The translations under genes and the position numbers were made by a program. Below are positions 26,774 through 35,065 of a stretch of DNA of 64,000 bases, piece after piece (positions within the stretch are counted from its first letter, which is position 1; every line of letters starts with the position of its first letter). Origin of the DNA: JAKACA01 sp050744865. Lineage in GTDB: Bacteria > Actinomycetota > Acidimicrobiia > Acidimicrobiales > Bog-793. The notes below the pieces were generated by a model, which saw only the letters and a program-made list of their open reading frames with translations, made no database searches and was not told the DNA's origin. Location: the NCBI GenBank assembly GCA_050744865.1, contig JBOGHW010000036.1, forward strand, positions 81,060-145,059, in the 5' to 3' direction.

Positions 26774-28006
26774 TCAGTTGCCGAAGTCCCAGCCTTCGCC
26801 TTTGGCGAACTGGCCGAGGACATTCTTGGCGATCAGGATGCGGTGAACCTCGTCGGGCCCGTCAGCCAAGCGCAACGTGCGGGCGCCGAGGTACATGGCA
26901 GCCAGCGGCAGGTCGTTCGACACCCCGGCGGCGCCCCAGACCTGTATCGCGCGGTCCACGACCCTGGAGTAGGCGTTCGGCACGAAGACCTTGATGGCCG
27001 AGATCTCGGTCCGTGCCCCTTGCAGGCCGTGGTCTATCCGCTCAGCCGCGTGCAGAGTCATGAGCCTGGCAGCCTGGATGTCGATGTAGCTGTCGGCAAT
27101 GAACCCTTGGATGAATTGCTTGTCCTGCAGCAGCCCACCGTGCACCTCGCGCGAGCGCGCCCGCTCGACCATGAGGTCGAACGCCCGCCACATCTGGCCG
27201 ACGGAGTTCATGCAGTGGTAGATGCGGCCGGCTCCGAGCCTGTCCTGAGCGGCCTGGTGGCCCTCACCCACGTTGCCGAGAGCGTTCTCGATCGGCACCC
27301 GCACGTCGGTGTACTTCACCTCGCAATGGTCCGATTCGCGGCGGCCCCAGATCCCTATTCCGCGTACGATCTCGACACCCTCGGTGGCCGTCGGCACGAT
27401 TATCTGCACCATCGGACCCGTCCGAGAGGGTTCGGCGCCGGCCTCGCCCACGCGGCACATGACGATGAAGAAGTCGGCGGCAAGGCCGTTGGACGTGAAC
27501 CACTTGTGCCCGTTTATGACCCAATATTCGCCGTCGGCGACGGCCGAAGTCGTGAGCGACCTCGGGTCAGAGCCAGGGTTCTGTGGTTCTGTCATCGAGT
27601 AGCCCGACTCCATCGTCCCGTCGATGAGCGGCAACAACCACTGCTCTTTCTGCGCCTCGGTACCGTATTTCACGAGGATCGACTGGTTGCCCGAGTTCGG
27701 CGCCACCACGCCGAAGAGGGACGCTGCCCCCATCGCATACGCCAGCACTTCGTTCATGTAGGCATGGGCTAGGAAGTCGAGGCCCATGCCCCCGTACTCC
27801 TTGGGGAGGTGCGGTGCCCACAGGCCGGCCTTCTTCACCTTGGCCTTGATGTCCTCCCTCAGCTGGCGCGCCTCGTCGGAGCTGCGCGAGCCCCAGAGCC
27901 GCCTCTCATTGGGGAGGATGTCCTCGTTGACGATCTCGGCTGTCCGCTGGCGGATGTCGTTGATCCGGTCGTCGAGAGCCGGCACCGGCTTGCAGTTCAT
28001 GGCCAT
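26774..28006 (-). CDS. Acyl-CoA dehydrogenase
   Basis: 410 residues from ATG 28006. N-terminal helical domain (LREDIKAKVKKAGLWAPHLP, EYGGMGLDFLAHAYM), FAD-binding middle (GYSMTEPQNPGSDPRSL, WVINGHKWFTSNG), and C-terminal helical bundle (VWGAAGVSNDLPLAAMYLG, LADGPDEVHRILIAKNVLG). Length and motifs fit the ACAD9/10/11-type flavoproteins that use ETF as electron acceptor. The acyl chain specificity cannot be told. It stands alone on the strand, followed by the gene for a DUF929 protein on the same strand upstream. Confidence 0.93.
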   Translation of the reverse strand: MAMNCKPVPALDDRINDIRQRTAEIVNEDILPNERRLWGSRSSDEARQLREDIKAKVKKAGLWAPHLPKEYGGMGLDFLAHAYMNEVLAYAMGAASLFGVVAPNSGNQSILVKYGTEAQKEQWLLPLIDGTMESGYSMTEPQNPGSDPRSLTTSAVADGEYWVINGHKWFTSNGLAADFFIVMCRVGEAGAEPSRTGPMVQIIVPTATEGVEIVRGIGIWGRRESDHCEVKYTDVRVPIENALGNVGEGHQAAQDRLGAGRIYHCMNSVGQMWRAFDLMVERARSREVHGGLLQDKQFIQGFIADSYIDIQAARLMTLHAAERIDHGLQGARTEISAIKVFVPNAYSRVVDRAIQVWGAAGVSNDLPLAAMYLGARTLRLADGPDEVHRILIAKNVLGQFAKGEGWDFGN

Positions 28007-28060
28007 AGCTGGACTCTACGGTCATCTTTGGCGGGACGGCGCTCGGAGTCGCCGGGGTGC

Positions 28061-28972
28061 TCAGCTGGCCGGGATCGGCGCGGCCGCAGGCAGGTCCTTC
28101 AGCTGTGCGGTCGCAGCCACGACTCCGGGCGAGTCGCAGACGCTGGCCGGACGCCCGCCGTCGACGGCGCAGATGGCCGCCGTCAGGTAATTGGCGTTGG
28201 CATCGATCTCCCGTGCCACCGGGCTGCTCGGGTTCGACAGATCGTCGGCGATCTGGATCCGGGTGAGCCCGGCGAGGTACTGAGGGTTGTCCCAGTTCGG
28301 CAAGCCACCGGTGTAGCGGTTGCCGATGTACAAGAACGGGATGCTCACGCCCGGGTTCCATGCGCCGAGGATCGTGTCCTGCTCGGCGGTCGGGTCCTCC
28401 AGCGGTTGACGCGACACCGTCTCCACCTCAACCGGCGAGAAGCTGATGTACGGGCTCGTGTAGGTCGACCCGGCGAAGCTGAATGTCTGCGTGTTCGGGT
28501 ACACGTCGGTCGGGTCCGACGCCGAGGCAACAACGCCTGAGAATGTGCCGAAGCGATCGAGCGCCAGGAGCAGCGACCAACGTTCCGTGGCGCAGTAGGG
28601 GCAAAACAGCGCCCCCACGAACAAGAACACCGGCTTCCCGTCGACCTCGGCGAGCTGGGCCGAACTTGGCGTCTTGATGACGTTGACAGGGTTGACACCG
28701 GTGTACTGGGACGCCGGCTGCCCTCCGATCCCGACGGTGTCCAACACCGAGGCAGGCACAGCGGCGATCTTGGCGAGGGCCGGAGCCAGGTCGCCGGGAA
28801 CCGTTGATGTCGTGGCACCGGCAGCGGGCGCCGCGGTGGGCGCCGTAGTCGCCCGCGGCCCTTGCTTCGATGCCCCGGAGGTAACGGCGATCAGCACGAT
28901 GGCCAGCACGATGGCCAGCACCGCGGAGCCGGAGGCAATGCCGATCTTGGTGGTGGACGCCCGGTTTGCCAT
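28061..28972 (-). CDS. DUF929 thioredoxin-like membrane-anchored protein
   Basis: 303 residues from ATG 28972. One N-terminal membrane helix (about residues 12-32), an Ala/Thr/Pro linker, then a thioredoxin-like domain with the CxxC motif in VGALFCPYCATERWSLLLAL and a downstream IPFLYIGNRY strand before the cis-Pro-like region. It matches the DUF929 family described in Sulfolobales and some actinobacteria. It is probably an extracytoplasmic disulfide oxidoreductase anchored by its N-terminus. Its partner is unknown. It is divergent from the G1 peptidase gene (153 bp between starts). Confidence 0.85.
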   Translation of the reverse strand: MANRASTTKIGIASGSAVLAIVLAIVLIAVTSGASKQGPRATTAPTAAPAAGATTSTVPGDLAPALAKIAAVPASVLDTVGIGGQPASQYTGVNPVNVIKTPSSAQLAEVDGKPVFLFVGALFCPYCATERWSLLLALDRFGTFSGVVASASDPTDVYPNTQTFSFAGSTYTSPYISFSPVEVETVSRQPLEDPTAEQDTILGAWNPGVSIPFLYIGNRYTGGLPNWDNPQYLAGLTRIQIADDLSNPSSPVAREIDANANYLTAAICAVDGGRPASVCDSPGVVAATAQLKDLPAAAPIPAS

Positions 28973-29125
28973 GAGACGAGAGAGTTTGCCAGCTCACAAG
29001 GCGGGCGTGAACGCGGCCAAGTTACCCGGCGGTAGCCGAGGGTGCCGCCACCGGCTATTGTCGGAAGCTCCGGTCGCGGGGGGAAGACGGCCGGATCACG
29101 ATTCAGTTCATTGGGGGTTGTTGCT

Positions 29126-29911
29126 ATGCAAACGAAGTGGAAGATCCGGATGGGCGCGCTTGGCGTTCTGGCCGCTGCGGCGGCCATGGCTGCCGGCTCG
29201 AGCCCGGCCATGGCGGCGGCATCAGGCCATGGCGCCGGCGTAAGCGTCCGCACTGCTACGGCGCACGCCGTTCACCACGGCGCCCACAGCATCCAGACGT
29301 CGTCCAACTGGTCCGGCTATGCCGAGACGGGCTCGGGGTACACCTCGATAGCCGGCGACTGGACGGTGCCGACCAGCAAGGGCAAGGGGGGCAACAAGTA
29401 CCAGGCAGAGTGGCTCGGTATCGACGGCGACGGCAACCAGCACCTCATCCAGACAGGAACGCAGGTCGACGAAAGCGGAGGTTCGGCGAGCTACGGGGCA
29501 TGGTGGGAGATCCTCCCGGCGGCCGAGACGCCGATCAACGAGCCCGTGTCTCCCGGTGACCAGATCGAGGCGTCGATCGTGAAACAGAGCTCCGGCAAGT
29601 GGCTCATCACCCTCGAGGACGTCGGCCGCTGGACATTCACGATCACCAAGAGCTACTCCGGCCCCGGCGCCAGCGCCGAGTGGATCGTCGAAGCTCCCGA
29701 GGTGGGCGGCTCCATCGCCAGCATGAACCATACGAGCAAGGTCACCTTTGACGACCTGACGGTGAACGGCGCCAACCCGGAGCTCGTCTACGCGACCGAC
29801 GCCATCGCTTGCAAGCAGGACAAGAAGATCGTCGAGTCGCCCTCAGAGCCTACTGGCGGCAATTCGTTCGCTATGGCCTATGGGGCCAAGACACCCAAGG
29901 CACCCGCCTAG
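29126..29911 (+). CDS. Secreted G1-family glutamic endopeptidase (eqolisin-like)
   Basis: 261 residues from ATG 29126. Signal peptide MQTKWKIRMGALGVLAAAAA, cleaved near AMA-AAS. The mature domain is the jelly-roll of G1 peptidases: SSNWSGYAET at its start, YQAEWLGIDGDG, then the expected catalytic Gln in LIQTG (Q109) and the Glu in AEWIVEAPE (E185/E189). Fungal members (scytalidoglutamic peptidase) work at acid pH. Actinobacterial ones are secreted too. No propeptide beyond about 30 residues is seen. It converges on the transpeptidase-like gene, with a hairpin between them. Confidence 0.88.
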   Translation: MQTKWKIRMGALGVLAAAAAMAAGSSPAMAAASGHGAGVSVRTATAHAVHHGAHSIQTSSNWSGYAETGSGYTSIAGDWTVPTSKGKGGNKYQAEWLGIDGDGNQHLIQTGTQVDESGGSASYGAWWEILPAAETPINEPVSPGDQIEASIVKQSSGKWLITLEDVGRWTFTITKSYSGPGASAEWIVEAPEVGGSIASMNHTSKVTFDDLTVNGANPELVYATDAIACKQDKKIVESPSEPTGGNSFAMAYGAKTPKAPA

Positions 29912-29960
29912 TGGACCTCTCGCCTCGGCTTTGACCTGGGCAAACAAGGCTTGGCCGGTT

Positions 29961-30000
29961 GGCCGGCCGGTCCCTCCTAGCGGAGTGGGGTCGGCCGGCC
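29961..30000. terminator. Bidirectional hairpin terminator
   Basis: GGCCGGCCG (29961-29969) pairs with CGGCCGGCC (29992-30000), and an inner CTCC/GGAG stem closes the loop TAGC. It lies between the convergent G1 peptidase and transpeptidase-like genes. There is no U tract, as is usual in GC-rich actinobacteria. Confidence 0.6.
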
Positions 30001-30024
30001 CGGCCCGGCCCGGGCTGCTGGCTG

Positions 30025-30825
30025 TTAGTAGCTGGTGACCGTCTTGGTCGTACCGATGACGATCGACGGGTGGACGGAGGGATTCATCCAATCGAGCGCG
30101 GCGTCCAGGTCGGCCAGCGGGAGGCTCACGCAACCGGCCGTCGGACCGCCGATATCCGCGTGCAGGAAGATGGCCGACCCACGCCCAGGAGTCCTGCGCG
30201 GGTTGTAGTTGATGACAGCAAAGGATGGGTAAGCGACGGTCTCTTGCCAGAGTCGTTCCGAGGACCCGTTGTTGAACGGTGGGTTCGTGTCCGAACAGGG
30301 GACGTGGACGAACTCGTTGTACCGCGACGAGCTCGAATCCTCGTCCCACCAGTCGCCGCAAGCAAGACGATGGTAGGTGTACTGGACACCCGGGTTGGCG
30401 GCGTTGCCGTACATCGTCGCCTGGAACCCGTAGATGCCGGCCGGCGTCGTGCCGTCACCCTCGTGCTTGTCGATGCTGATGCCGTTGTAGCCGACGCGGG
30501 CGGTCCACGGCCCTGCTGCCCGCTTCCAGCAGGAACCGTCCAACTGGAACGTGGTCAGCGTGGCCGAGGTGTCCGAGGACGCGCCCACCACCACGAAGAT
30601 CAACTGCTTGCCCACCTTGTGCTTCAAGCGTGAAGCCAGCGTCGACGGGCAGCTGGACTTGGCCTGCAGGGGGCGCTCTGCGCGGCGCGTCATCGCCGTG
30701 CCACGACTCTCTTGCGCCATCGCGTTCACCGTGCCGGCCGCCGGCGCCCGGTCCGACACCGTCGCGCACGAAGCTGCAGCCAGGCAGACCAGGAGCAAGC
30801 AGACGGCGATGGAGGCGCGGCGCAT
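30025..30825 (-). CDS. L,D-transpeptidase-like (YkuD fold) secreted protein
   Basis: 266 residues from ATG 30825 (MRRASIAVCLLLVCL); an ATG at 30852 would add nine residues, but AGGAG lies 12 bases before 30825. An export signal ends at LAAASCATVS, a weak lipobox, so it may be a lipoprotein. The catalytic part is at the C-terminus: GRGSAIFLHADIGG then PTAGCVSLPLADLD, with His and Cys spaced as in actinobacterial YkuD proteins. It also has six other Cys. YkuD enzymes form 3-3 cross-links in peptidoglycan or attach proteins to it. It is divergent from the M15 peptidase gene. Confidence 0.82.
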   Translation of the reverse strand: MRRASIAVCLLLVCLAAASCATVSDRAPAAGTVNAMAQESRGTAMTRRAERPLQAKSSCPSTLASRLKHKVGKQLIFVVVGASSDTSATLTTFQLDGSCWKRAAGPWTARVGYNGISIDKHEGDGTTPAGIYGFQATMYGNAANPGVQYTYHRLACGDWWDEDSSSSRYNEFVHVPCSDTNPPFNNGSSERLWQETVAYPSFAVINYNPRRTPGRGSAIFLHADIGGPTAGCVSLPLADLDAALDWMNPSVHPSIVIGTTKTVTSY

Positions 30826-30932
30826 CGGGTAATGGGACTCCTGACTGTCCATCCCAGTGAAGCACGTTGCCCCGAGTGGTCGCCAGCCTCTCGGAAGCAG
30901 GATCGTCGCGGCAATGGCTACGGTCTACATCC

Positions 30933-31757
30933 GTGCCGGCCCGTTGTGCACAGAGCCCGACCAAGCTGCTGGCGTGTCTGGCCGTAGCTGCAACGCTGGC
31001 CGCCTGCGGCACTGCCACGCCTGCCGGAGGGCGCCACGCATCGGTCCCCGCCTCGGCGCACGCGGCACCAGGTACCAGAAGGGCGACGACCTCGATCTCC
31101 ACCTCGACCTCCACCTCGACTTCCACTTCGACTTCGACTTCGACTTCGACGCCGACTTCAAGCACGACGATGCCCCCTGGCGCACATCCGGCGTTCGCCT
31201 GGTCCGTCGCCACCGTCACCGCCGCCGATGTGCCCTATACCTGGCGCCCGGGATGCCCGGTCGGCCCTGCCCAGCTGCGGATGCTGACGATGTCGTTCTG
31301 GGGCTTCGACTCGCAGGCCCACACAGGGACCATGGTGGTCAACGCCGCGGTCGTGGCCGACGTGGTCACGGTCTTCAAGACGCTCTACGACGACAAGTTC
31401 CCCATCCTTTCGATGGTTCCAGAGGACCATTTCAAGGGCCACGACCCGCTCTCGATGGCGGCCGACAATACCTCCGGTTTCAACTGCCGGCTGGCCGTCG
31501 CCGACGGTCCGCCTGAGTGGTCGGTGCATGCCTACGGCGAAGCGATCGACGTGAACCCGGCCCAGAACCCCTACGTCTTCAACGGTGTCGCCCAGCCGGC
31601 CGCCGGCGCCGTATACATGAACCGCTCAGACGTCCGTCCCGGCATGGCCTACTGGGGAGGCGAGCTCGTCGACGCCTTCGCCTCAGTGGGTTGGTACTGG
31701 GGCGGTCGCTGGACGGGCGGCCCGGATTACCAGCACTTCTCGCTGACTGGAGGCTGA
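30933..31757 (+). CDS. M15-family D,D-peptidase-like lipoprotein
   Basis: 274 residues from GTG 30933 (VPARCAQSPTKLLACLA); upstream in-frame starts would add residues lacking signal-peptide features. The lipobox LAAC lies in AVAATLAACGT. A Ser/Thr repeat spacer of about 24 residues follows, then the M15/VanY-like domain. Zinc ligands are expected from SVHAYGEAIDVNP (His and Asp) and the C-terminal DYQHFSL (His). The product should cleave D-Ala linkages in peptidoglycan outside the membrane. With the divergent transpeptidase-like gene it forms a small wall-remodelling pair. Confidence 0.85.
   Translation: MPARCAQSPTKLLACLAVAATLAACGTATPAGGRHASVPASAHAAPGTRRATTSISTSTSTSTSTSTSTSTSTPTSSTTMPPGAHPAFAWSVATVTAADVPYTWRPGCPVGPAQLRMLTMSFWGFDSQAHTGTMVVNAAVVADVVTVFKTLYDDKFPILSMVPEDHFKGHDPLSMAADNTSGFNCRLAVADGPPEWSVHAYGEAIDVNPAQNPYVFNGVAQPAAGAVYMNRSDVRPGMAYWGGELVDAFASVGWYWGGRWTGGPDYQHFSLTGG
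31089..31160 (+). repeat. In-frame Ser/Thr-coding hexanucleotide repeat
   Basis: About twelve copies of an ACNTCN-type unit, mostly ACYTCG, code for a Thr-Ser run between the lipobox and the M15 domain. It acts as a flexible spacer. On the minus strand the same tract reads as an acidic Val-Glu run with no gene support. Confidence 0.8.
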
Positions 31758-31765
31758 CACGAGCG

Positions 31766-32128
31766 TCATCCGCGGCGGAGGCGATCGATCTGTCGCCGGT
31801 CGCGCTTAGTGGGCCGCCCACTGGCCGGATCCCGGAACAGCGGCGGCACAGCCTCTTCACGCGGAGGCGGTGGCGGGCTGTAGTCGACGAAACACCCAGC
31901 GGCCACCGCCGCCCCCACCCTCTTCTCCACAAGCTGAGCCACCTCGACCACCCGCTCCCGGCCGCCCGCCAACGCCGTCACCCTGTCGCCCAGGTGTATT
32001 GGCGTTGCGGGCTTGGCCGACGATCGATTGACACTGACGTGCCCGCCGCGGCACGCGTGGGTTGCATCAGACCGCGTCTTATAGAGCCTGATGGACCACA
32101 ACCACTTGTCGACTCGCACGCTGTCCAT
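31766..32128 (-). CDS. S4-domain RNA-binding protein (Hsp15-like)
   Basis: 120 residues from ATG 32128. An N-terminal S4 domain, VRVDKWLWSIRLYKTRSDAT then GGHVSVNRSSAKPATPIHLG, followed by a basic C-terminal tail (SGRPTKRDRRQIDRLRRG). This is the Hsp15/RqcP-like layout of small proteins binding the 50S subunit or its nascent-chain-tRNA complexes during ribosome rescue. It is convergent with the M15 gene (8-bp gap) and divergent from the sedolisin gene across a repeat-filled region of about 413 bp (32129-32541). Confidence 0.9.
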   Translation of the reverse strand: MDSVRVDKWLWSIRLYKTRSDATHACRGGHVSVNRSSAKPATPIHLGDRVTALAGGRERVVEVAQLVEKRVGAAVAAGCFVDYSPPPPPREEAVPPLFRDPASGRPTKRDRRQIDRLRRG

Positions 32129-32250
32129 GCCGACACTGTTGTAGCGCGCTGGGCGGCTCAGTGGCTAAGGCTGCCTCGGTGCAGGTTGGCGGGCCGCGGC
32201 GGCAGCGGCGGCGGCGGCGGCGACAGCGGCAGCGTATGCGCGGCCTCAGC

Positions 32251-32389
32251 GGCGGCGTATCGGAAGCTGAGGAGCTGAGCTCCCGCCTAGAGGGAGATTC
32301 TCTCCTCGGGTTGGCGGCGGGTGGCGGCGTATCGGAAGCTGAGGAGCTGAGCTCCCGCCTAGAGGGAGATACTCTCCTCGGGTTGGCGG
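32251..32389 (+). repeat. 67-bp tandem duplication, period 72
   Basis: Two copies, 32251-32317 and 32323-32389, differ at one base (GATTCT against GATACT). Each begins GGCGGCGTATCGGAAGC and holds the short palindrome GAGCTGAGCTC and a bulged hairpin around AGAGGGAGA/TCTCCTC. They lie in the divergent region between the S4 gene and the sedolisin gene. Confidence 0.9.
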
Positions 32390-32410
32390 GTTGGCGGTTG
32401 GCGGGTTGGC

Positions 32411-32489
32411 GGTTGGCGGTTGGCGGGCCGGCGGCGGTCGGCGGGCGGCGGTTGGCGGTTGGCGGGCCGGCGGCGGTTGGCGGGCGGCG
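32411..32489 (+). repeat. 40-bp tandem repeat of GGTTGGC/GGCGG units
   Basis: 32411-32450 and 32450-32489 are copies differing at one base, themselves built from GGTTGGCGG-type heptamers that begin near 32381. The tract is very G-rich on the plus strand and lies 53-130 bp before the sedolisin start codon. Confidence 0.8.
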
Positions 32490-32541
32490 CCTCAGATCCA
32501 AGAGTAGAAACGACACCAACTTCGGCAAAGGAGTAGCACCA

Positions 32542-34329
32542 ATGAACAGGCCGCACCCGCGCACCCTCCCTGCTTGCCTGGCCACAGCGCTTGTCCTGGC
32601 GCTTGCCGCAACCTACCTATTCACGCCGGCCCAAGCGGCACGAGCGGGCAACGCGCCCGCTGCCGGACGAACGGCGGCGATCTCGCCGCCCAGCTCGTTC
32701 CTGCCAGGCCGCGTAAGTGGCCTCCCGATGCTCACAGCAGCGGCGCTGAGGGACATCACCCCTGCCGAGGCAGCTCCTACGCCGCTCCCATCACCGCAAA
32801 GTCAGGTGAGCGTGTTGACAGCGGTCCTCAAGAAGATGGAGAAGAACTACTCGACCTATGCGGGTTACGAGCCGGGTCCTGTCGACATCCTCGACTACGG
32901 GATAGGCAAGCTCTGGTTGCAAGGGATTGACGGCGCCGGCACGACTATCGCGGTGATCGAGGGTTGGGACGACCCGGACATCGCCCACACTGTGGCCGGC
33001 TACGACCACGTATTCGGCTTGCCGAACCCGCAGATTCAGACGATCTACCCCTCCGGCAACGGCAAGCTGCCGGCCAAGTGCCCGGCCGGGATGGTCGTTC
33101 TCGGCAGCTACGGGTCTTGCGAAGGCTGGGAGGGCGAGCTGACCCTCGACGTCCTGACAGCCCACCTCATCGCTCCGTACGCCAAGATCCTGATCTCGGT
33201 CACTCCTGCCGACAGCGAGGTGAACGGCGACCCGGCGAGCAACGTAGCCCCGCCGGAGATGATGGAAGCGCTGGAGGCGATCAGCTCGGCACACCTTGCC
33301 AACGTCATATCCATCAGCGACGGCACCGGGGAGAGCACCTACAGCTACGGGGATGCCGAGATCGCCGCCCAGGACCCCGGAGAGCTCGCTGCCGCAGCGG
33401 CCGGGATCCCGGTGCTCGTGGCCACGGGAGACTGCGGCGTCGTGCAGAACCTGGCAGTCGCAAACGGGCAGTGCGAGGATGTCTCCACCGGGCCGGACAC
33501 CGCCGCATGGGACGACTCCCCCTGGGTGACCGCGGTTGGGGGCAGCGAGCCCGACCTCAGCTCGACAGGCAAACGGCTCGGACCCGACCCGCTCTGGCAC
33601 GTCGACAACGTCTATTCAGAGGGTGCCGGCTACTCATCGGTGTTCAAGCGTCCGAGTTACCAGGACGCCGTGGCGTCGATAACCAACAGTGGCATGCGCT
33701 CGGTTCCCGACATCACGATGGACGCCTCGAACGGCACCTCGGAGGCTGCTCCGATGCTGGCCGGCGTCCTGGCCCTGGCAACCCAGGTCAACAAAGGAAA
33801 CATCGGCCCCATCAACCCGGCGTTGTACTCCGCGCTCGGCCCGCACGGTGCGGCTGACGGCATCATCGATGTAGTCAGCGGCAACGACTCGGCCGAGACA
33901 GCGGCGGGGAAGGTGACCGTGCCCGGCTTCACCGCAACCAAAGGCTTCGACGTGGCGAGTGGGTGGGGGACCGTCTTCGCTCCGCGCTTCGTCGCAAGCC
34001 TCGTGGCTGCGACCAAGGCTGCTCAACAGGAGAAGCCTGCACGCGCCGAGGCGGCGGCCGATCTGGCAGAGCTTCGCCATGACATCACGCTGTCGCCGAA
34101 CAACGTGGCGGCAGGCGGAGTCTCATATTTGCTGGCCAGCGGCTTCCTTCCCGGCCACCCGGTAAAGCTCATGATTGGTGGCACCGCGGTGGCGACGTTG
34201 ACGGCCACGGCCCTAGGGACTGTCGCCTACATGATCGACCCGGCTCTCCTCAAACTTGCGAGTGGCGCGCACCTGGTGACGTTGCACAGCATGCTCGTCA
34301 ACGTCACGGCTTCCTTCAAGAGCAGTTGA
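32542..34329 (+). CDS. Secreted S53-family peptidase (sedolisin)
   Basis: 595 residues from ATG 32542, preceded by AAAGGAG at 8-base spacing. The frame is open upstream through the repeats, but the signal peptide RTLPACLATALVLALAATYL fixes this start. The catalytic set is E199 and D203 (GWEGELTLD), oxyanion D297 (VATGDCGV) and S400 (SNGTSEAAPM). A C-terminal beta-type domain follows (TLSPNNVAAGGVSYLLASGF). Sedolisins are acid-active serine-carboxyl peptidases. The N-terminal segment before the catalytic domain is about 95 residues, shorter than the usual propeptide of 170 or more, so activation may differ. The gene is divergent from the S4 gene. Confidence 0.9.
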   Translation: MNRPHPRTLPACLATALVLALAATYLFTPAQAARAGNAPAAGRTAAISPPSSFLPGRVSGLPMLTAAALRDITPAEAAPTPLPSPQSQVSVLTAVLKKMEKNYSTYAGYEPGPVDILDYGIGKLWLQGIDGAGTTIAVIEGWDDPDIAHTVAGYDHVFGLPNPQIQTIYPSGNGKLPAKCPAGMVVLGSYGSCEGWEGELTLDVLTAHLIAPYAKILISVTPADSEVNGDPASNVAPPEMMEALEAISSAHLANVISISDGTGESTYSYGDAEIAAQDPGELAAAAAGIPVLVATGDCGVVQNLAVANGQCEDVSTGPDTAAWDDSPWVTAVGGSEPDLSSTGKRLGPDPLWHVDNVYSEGAGYSSVFKRPSYQDAVASITNSGMRSVPDITMDASNGTSEAAPMLAGVLALATQVNKGNIGPINPALYSALGPHGAADGIIDVVSGNDSAETAAGKVTVPGFTATKGFDVASGWGTVFAPRFVASLVAATKAAQQEKPARAEAAADLAELRHDITLSPNNVAAGGVSYLLASGFLPGHPVKLMIGGTAVATLTATALGTVAYMIDPALLKLASGAHLVTLHSMLVNVTASFKSS

Positions 34330-34354
34330 CCACCGAAAGGACGGCACACTGGGC

Positions 34355-34377
34355 AATGGTTCGGTCACCGAACCATT
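34355..34377. promoter_or_regulatory. Perfect palindrome, likely MarR operator
   Basis: Arms AATGGTTCGGT and ACCGAACCATT (11 bp each) flank one C. It overlaps a plausible promoter: TTCGGT (34360-34365) and TATGCT (34384-34389) with an 18-base spacer. It sits 149 bp before the marR start and 26 bp after the sedolisin stop. Size and position fit autoregulation by the MarR protein. Confidence 0.7.
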
Positions 34378-34525
34378 ATCGCTATGCTGGGCCCCGTGCC
34401 GACCCGAGCCAGGACCGCCCGATCTCCAGCTCCCGAGAGAGCGGGCGCCGATCCCCGCGCCTGACCCAGGCCCGACCACAGGGGCTACGACGCCGCGCCC
34501 GGTCCCAGCCGCGCTGCCGACCGCG

Positions 34526-35065
34526 GTGCCGACCACGGGGGAGGCGGCCATCGTGGCGGTCCGCGCCCTGGCGCGGGCGGCGCGCCTGATCGAGCGGGCG
34601 TCGGAGGAGCTGAACTTCGCCCACTACCGCGTGCTGGCGGCCGTCGCCTCGGGAGACGAACGCGCCTCACGGGTCGCCGCTCGGCTGGCGCTCGGCAAGC
34701 CCACAGTGAGCGCCGCGGTCGAGTCCCTGTGCCAGCGCGGGCTGCTCTCCCGAAGCGGTCTGGCAAGCGACCAGCGGGTGGCCACCCTGAGATTGACTGC
34801 CGAGGGCGAGGCCGTCCTGCAGCGGGTCGAGGCTGCCATGACCTCCGTGCTCGGCGACATCTTCAGCCGCACCCCCGACGCCGACCAAGTGCTGCAGTCA
34901 CTCGCGTGGCTCGGCACCGCCATCGACGAGCGACGAGCCGCTCACCACGCCGGACGGCGCACCCAGCCGGAGCGGCCGGGCGAGCCAGGACAGCCGGAGC
35001 AGCCGGGCGAGCCAGGGCGGCCGGGCGAGCCAGGGCGGCCGGGCGAGCCAGGACAGCCGGGGTGA
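34526..35065 (+). CDS. MarR-family transcriptional regulator
   Basis: 179 residues. GTG 34526 is the first start in a frame that is open from before 34355. Winged helix-turn-helix core: HYRVLAAVASGDERASRVAARL, GKPTVSAAVESLCQRGLLSRS, QRVATLRLTAEGEAVLQRVE. The C-terminus is a Pro/Gly/Glu repeat (PGEPGR units) absent from usual MarR proteins. Its stop overlaps the start of the exporter gene (GTGA), so the two are cotranslated. It probably represses its own operon through the palindrome at 34355 and is relieved by an exported compound. Confidence 0.88.
   Translation: MPTTGEAAIVAVRALARAARLIERASEELNFAHYRVLAAVASGDERASRVAARLALGKPTVSAAVESLCQRGLLSRSGLASDQRVATLRLTAEGEAVLQRVEAAMTSVLGDIFSRTPDADQVLQSLAWLGTAIDERRAAHHAGRRTQPERPGEPGQPEQPGEPGRPGEPGRPGEPGQPG
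34976..35061 (+). repeat. 18-bp coding repeat in marR C-terminus
   Basis: About five copies of a unit like CCGGGCGAGCCAGGGCGG encode PGEPGR or PGEPGQ at the end of the MarR protein, directly before the exporter start. Confidence 0.85.

Noticed and set aside
30925..31185. Leftward gene coding a Ser-Lys run or a Val-Glu run at the hexanucleotide tract
   Set aside because: Antisense of the Ser/Thr repeat of the M15 lipoprotein; no start context or domain.
32161..32541. N-terminal extension of the sedolisin across the repeats
   Set aside because: AAAGGAG and a normal signal peptide mark ATG 32542. The extension is repeats with no protein-like composition.
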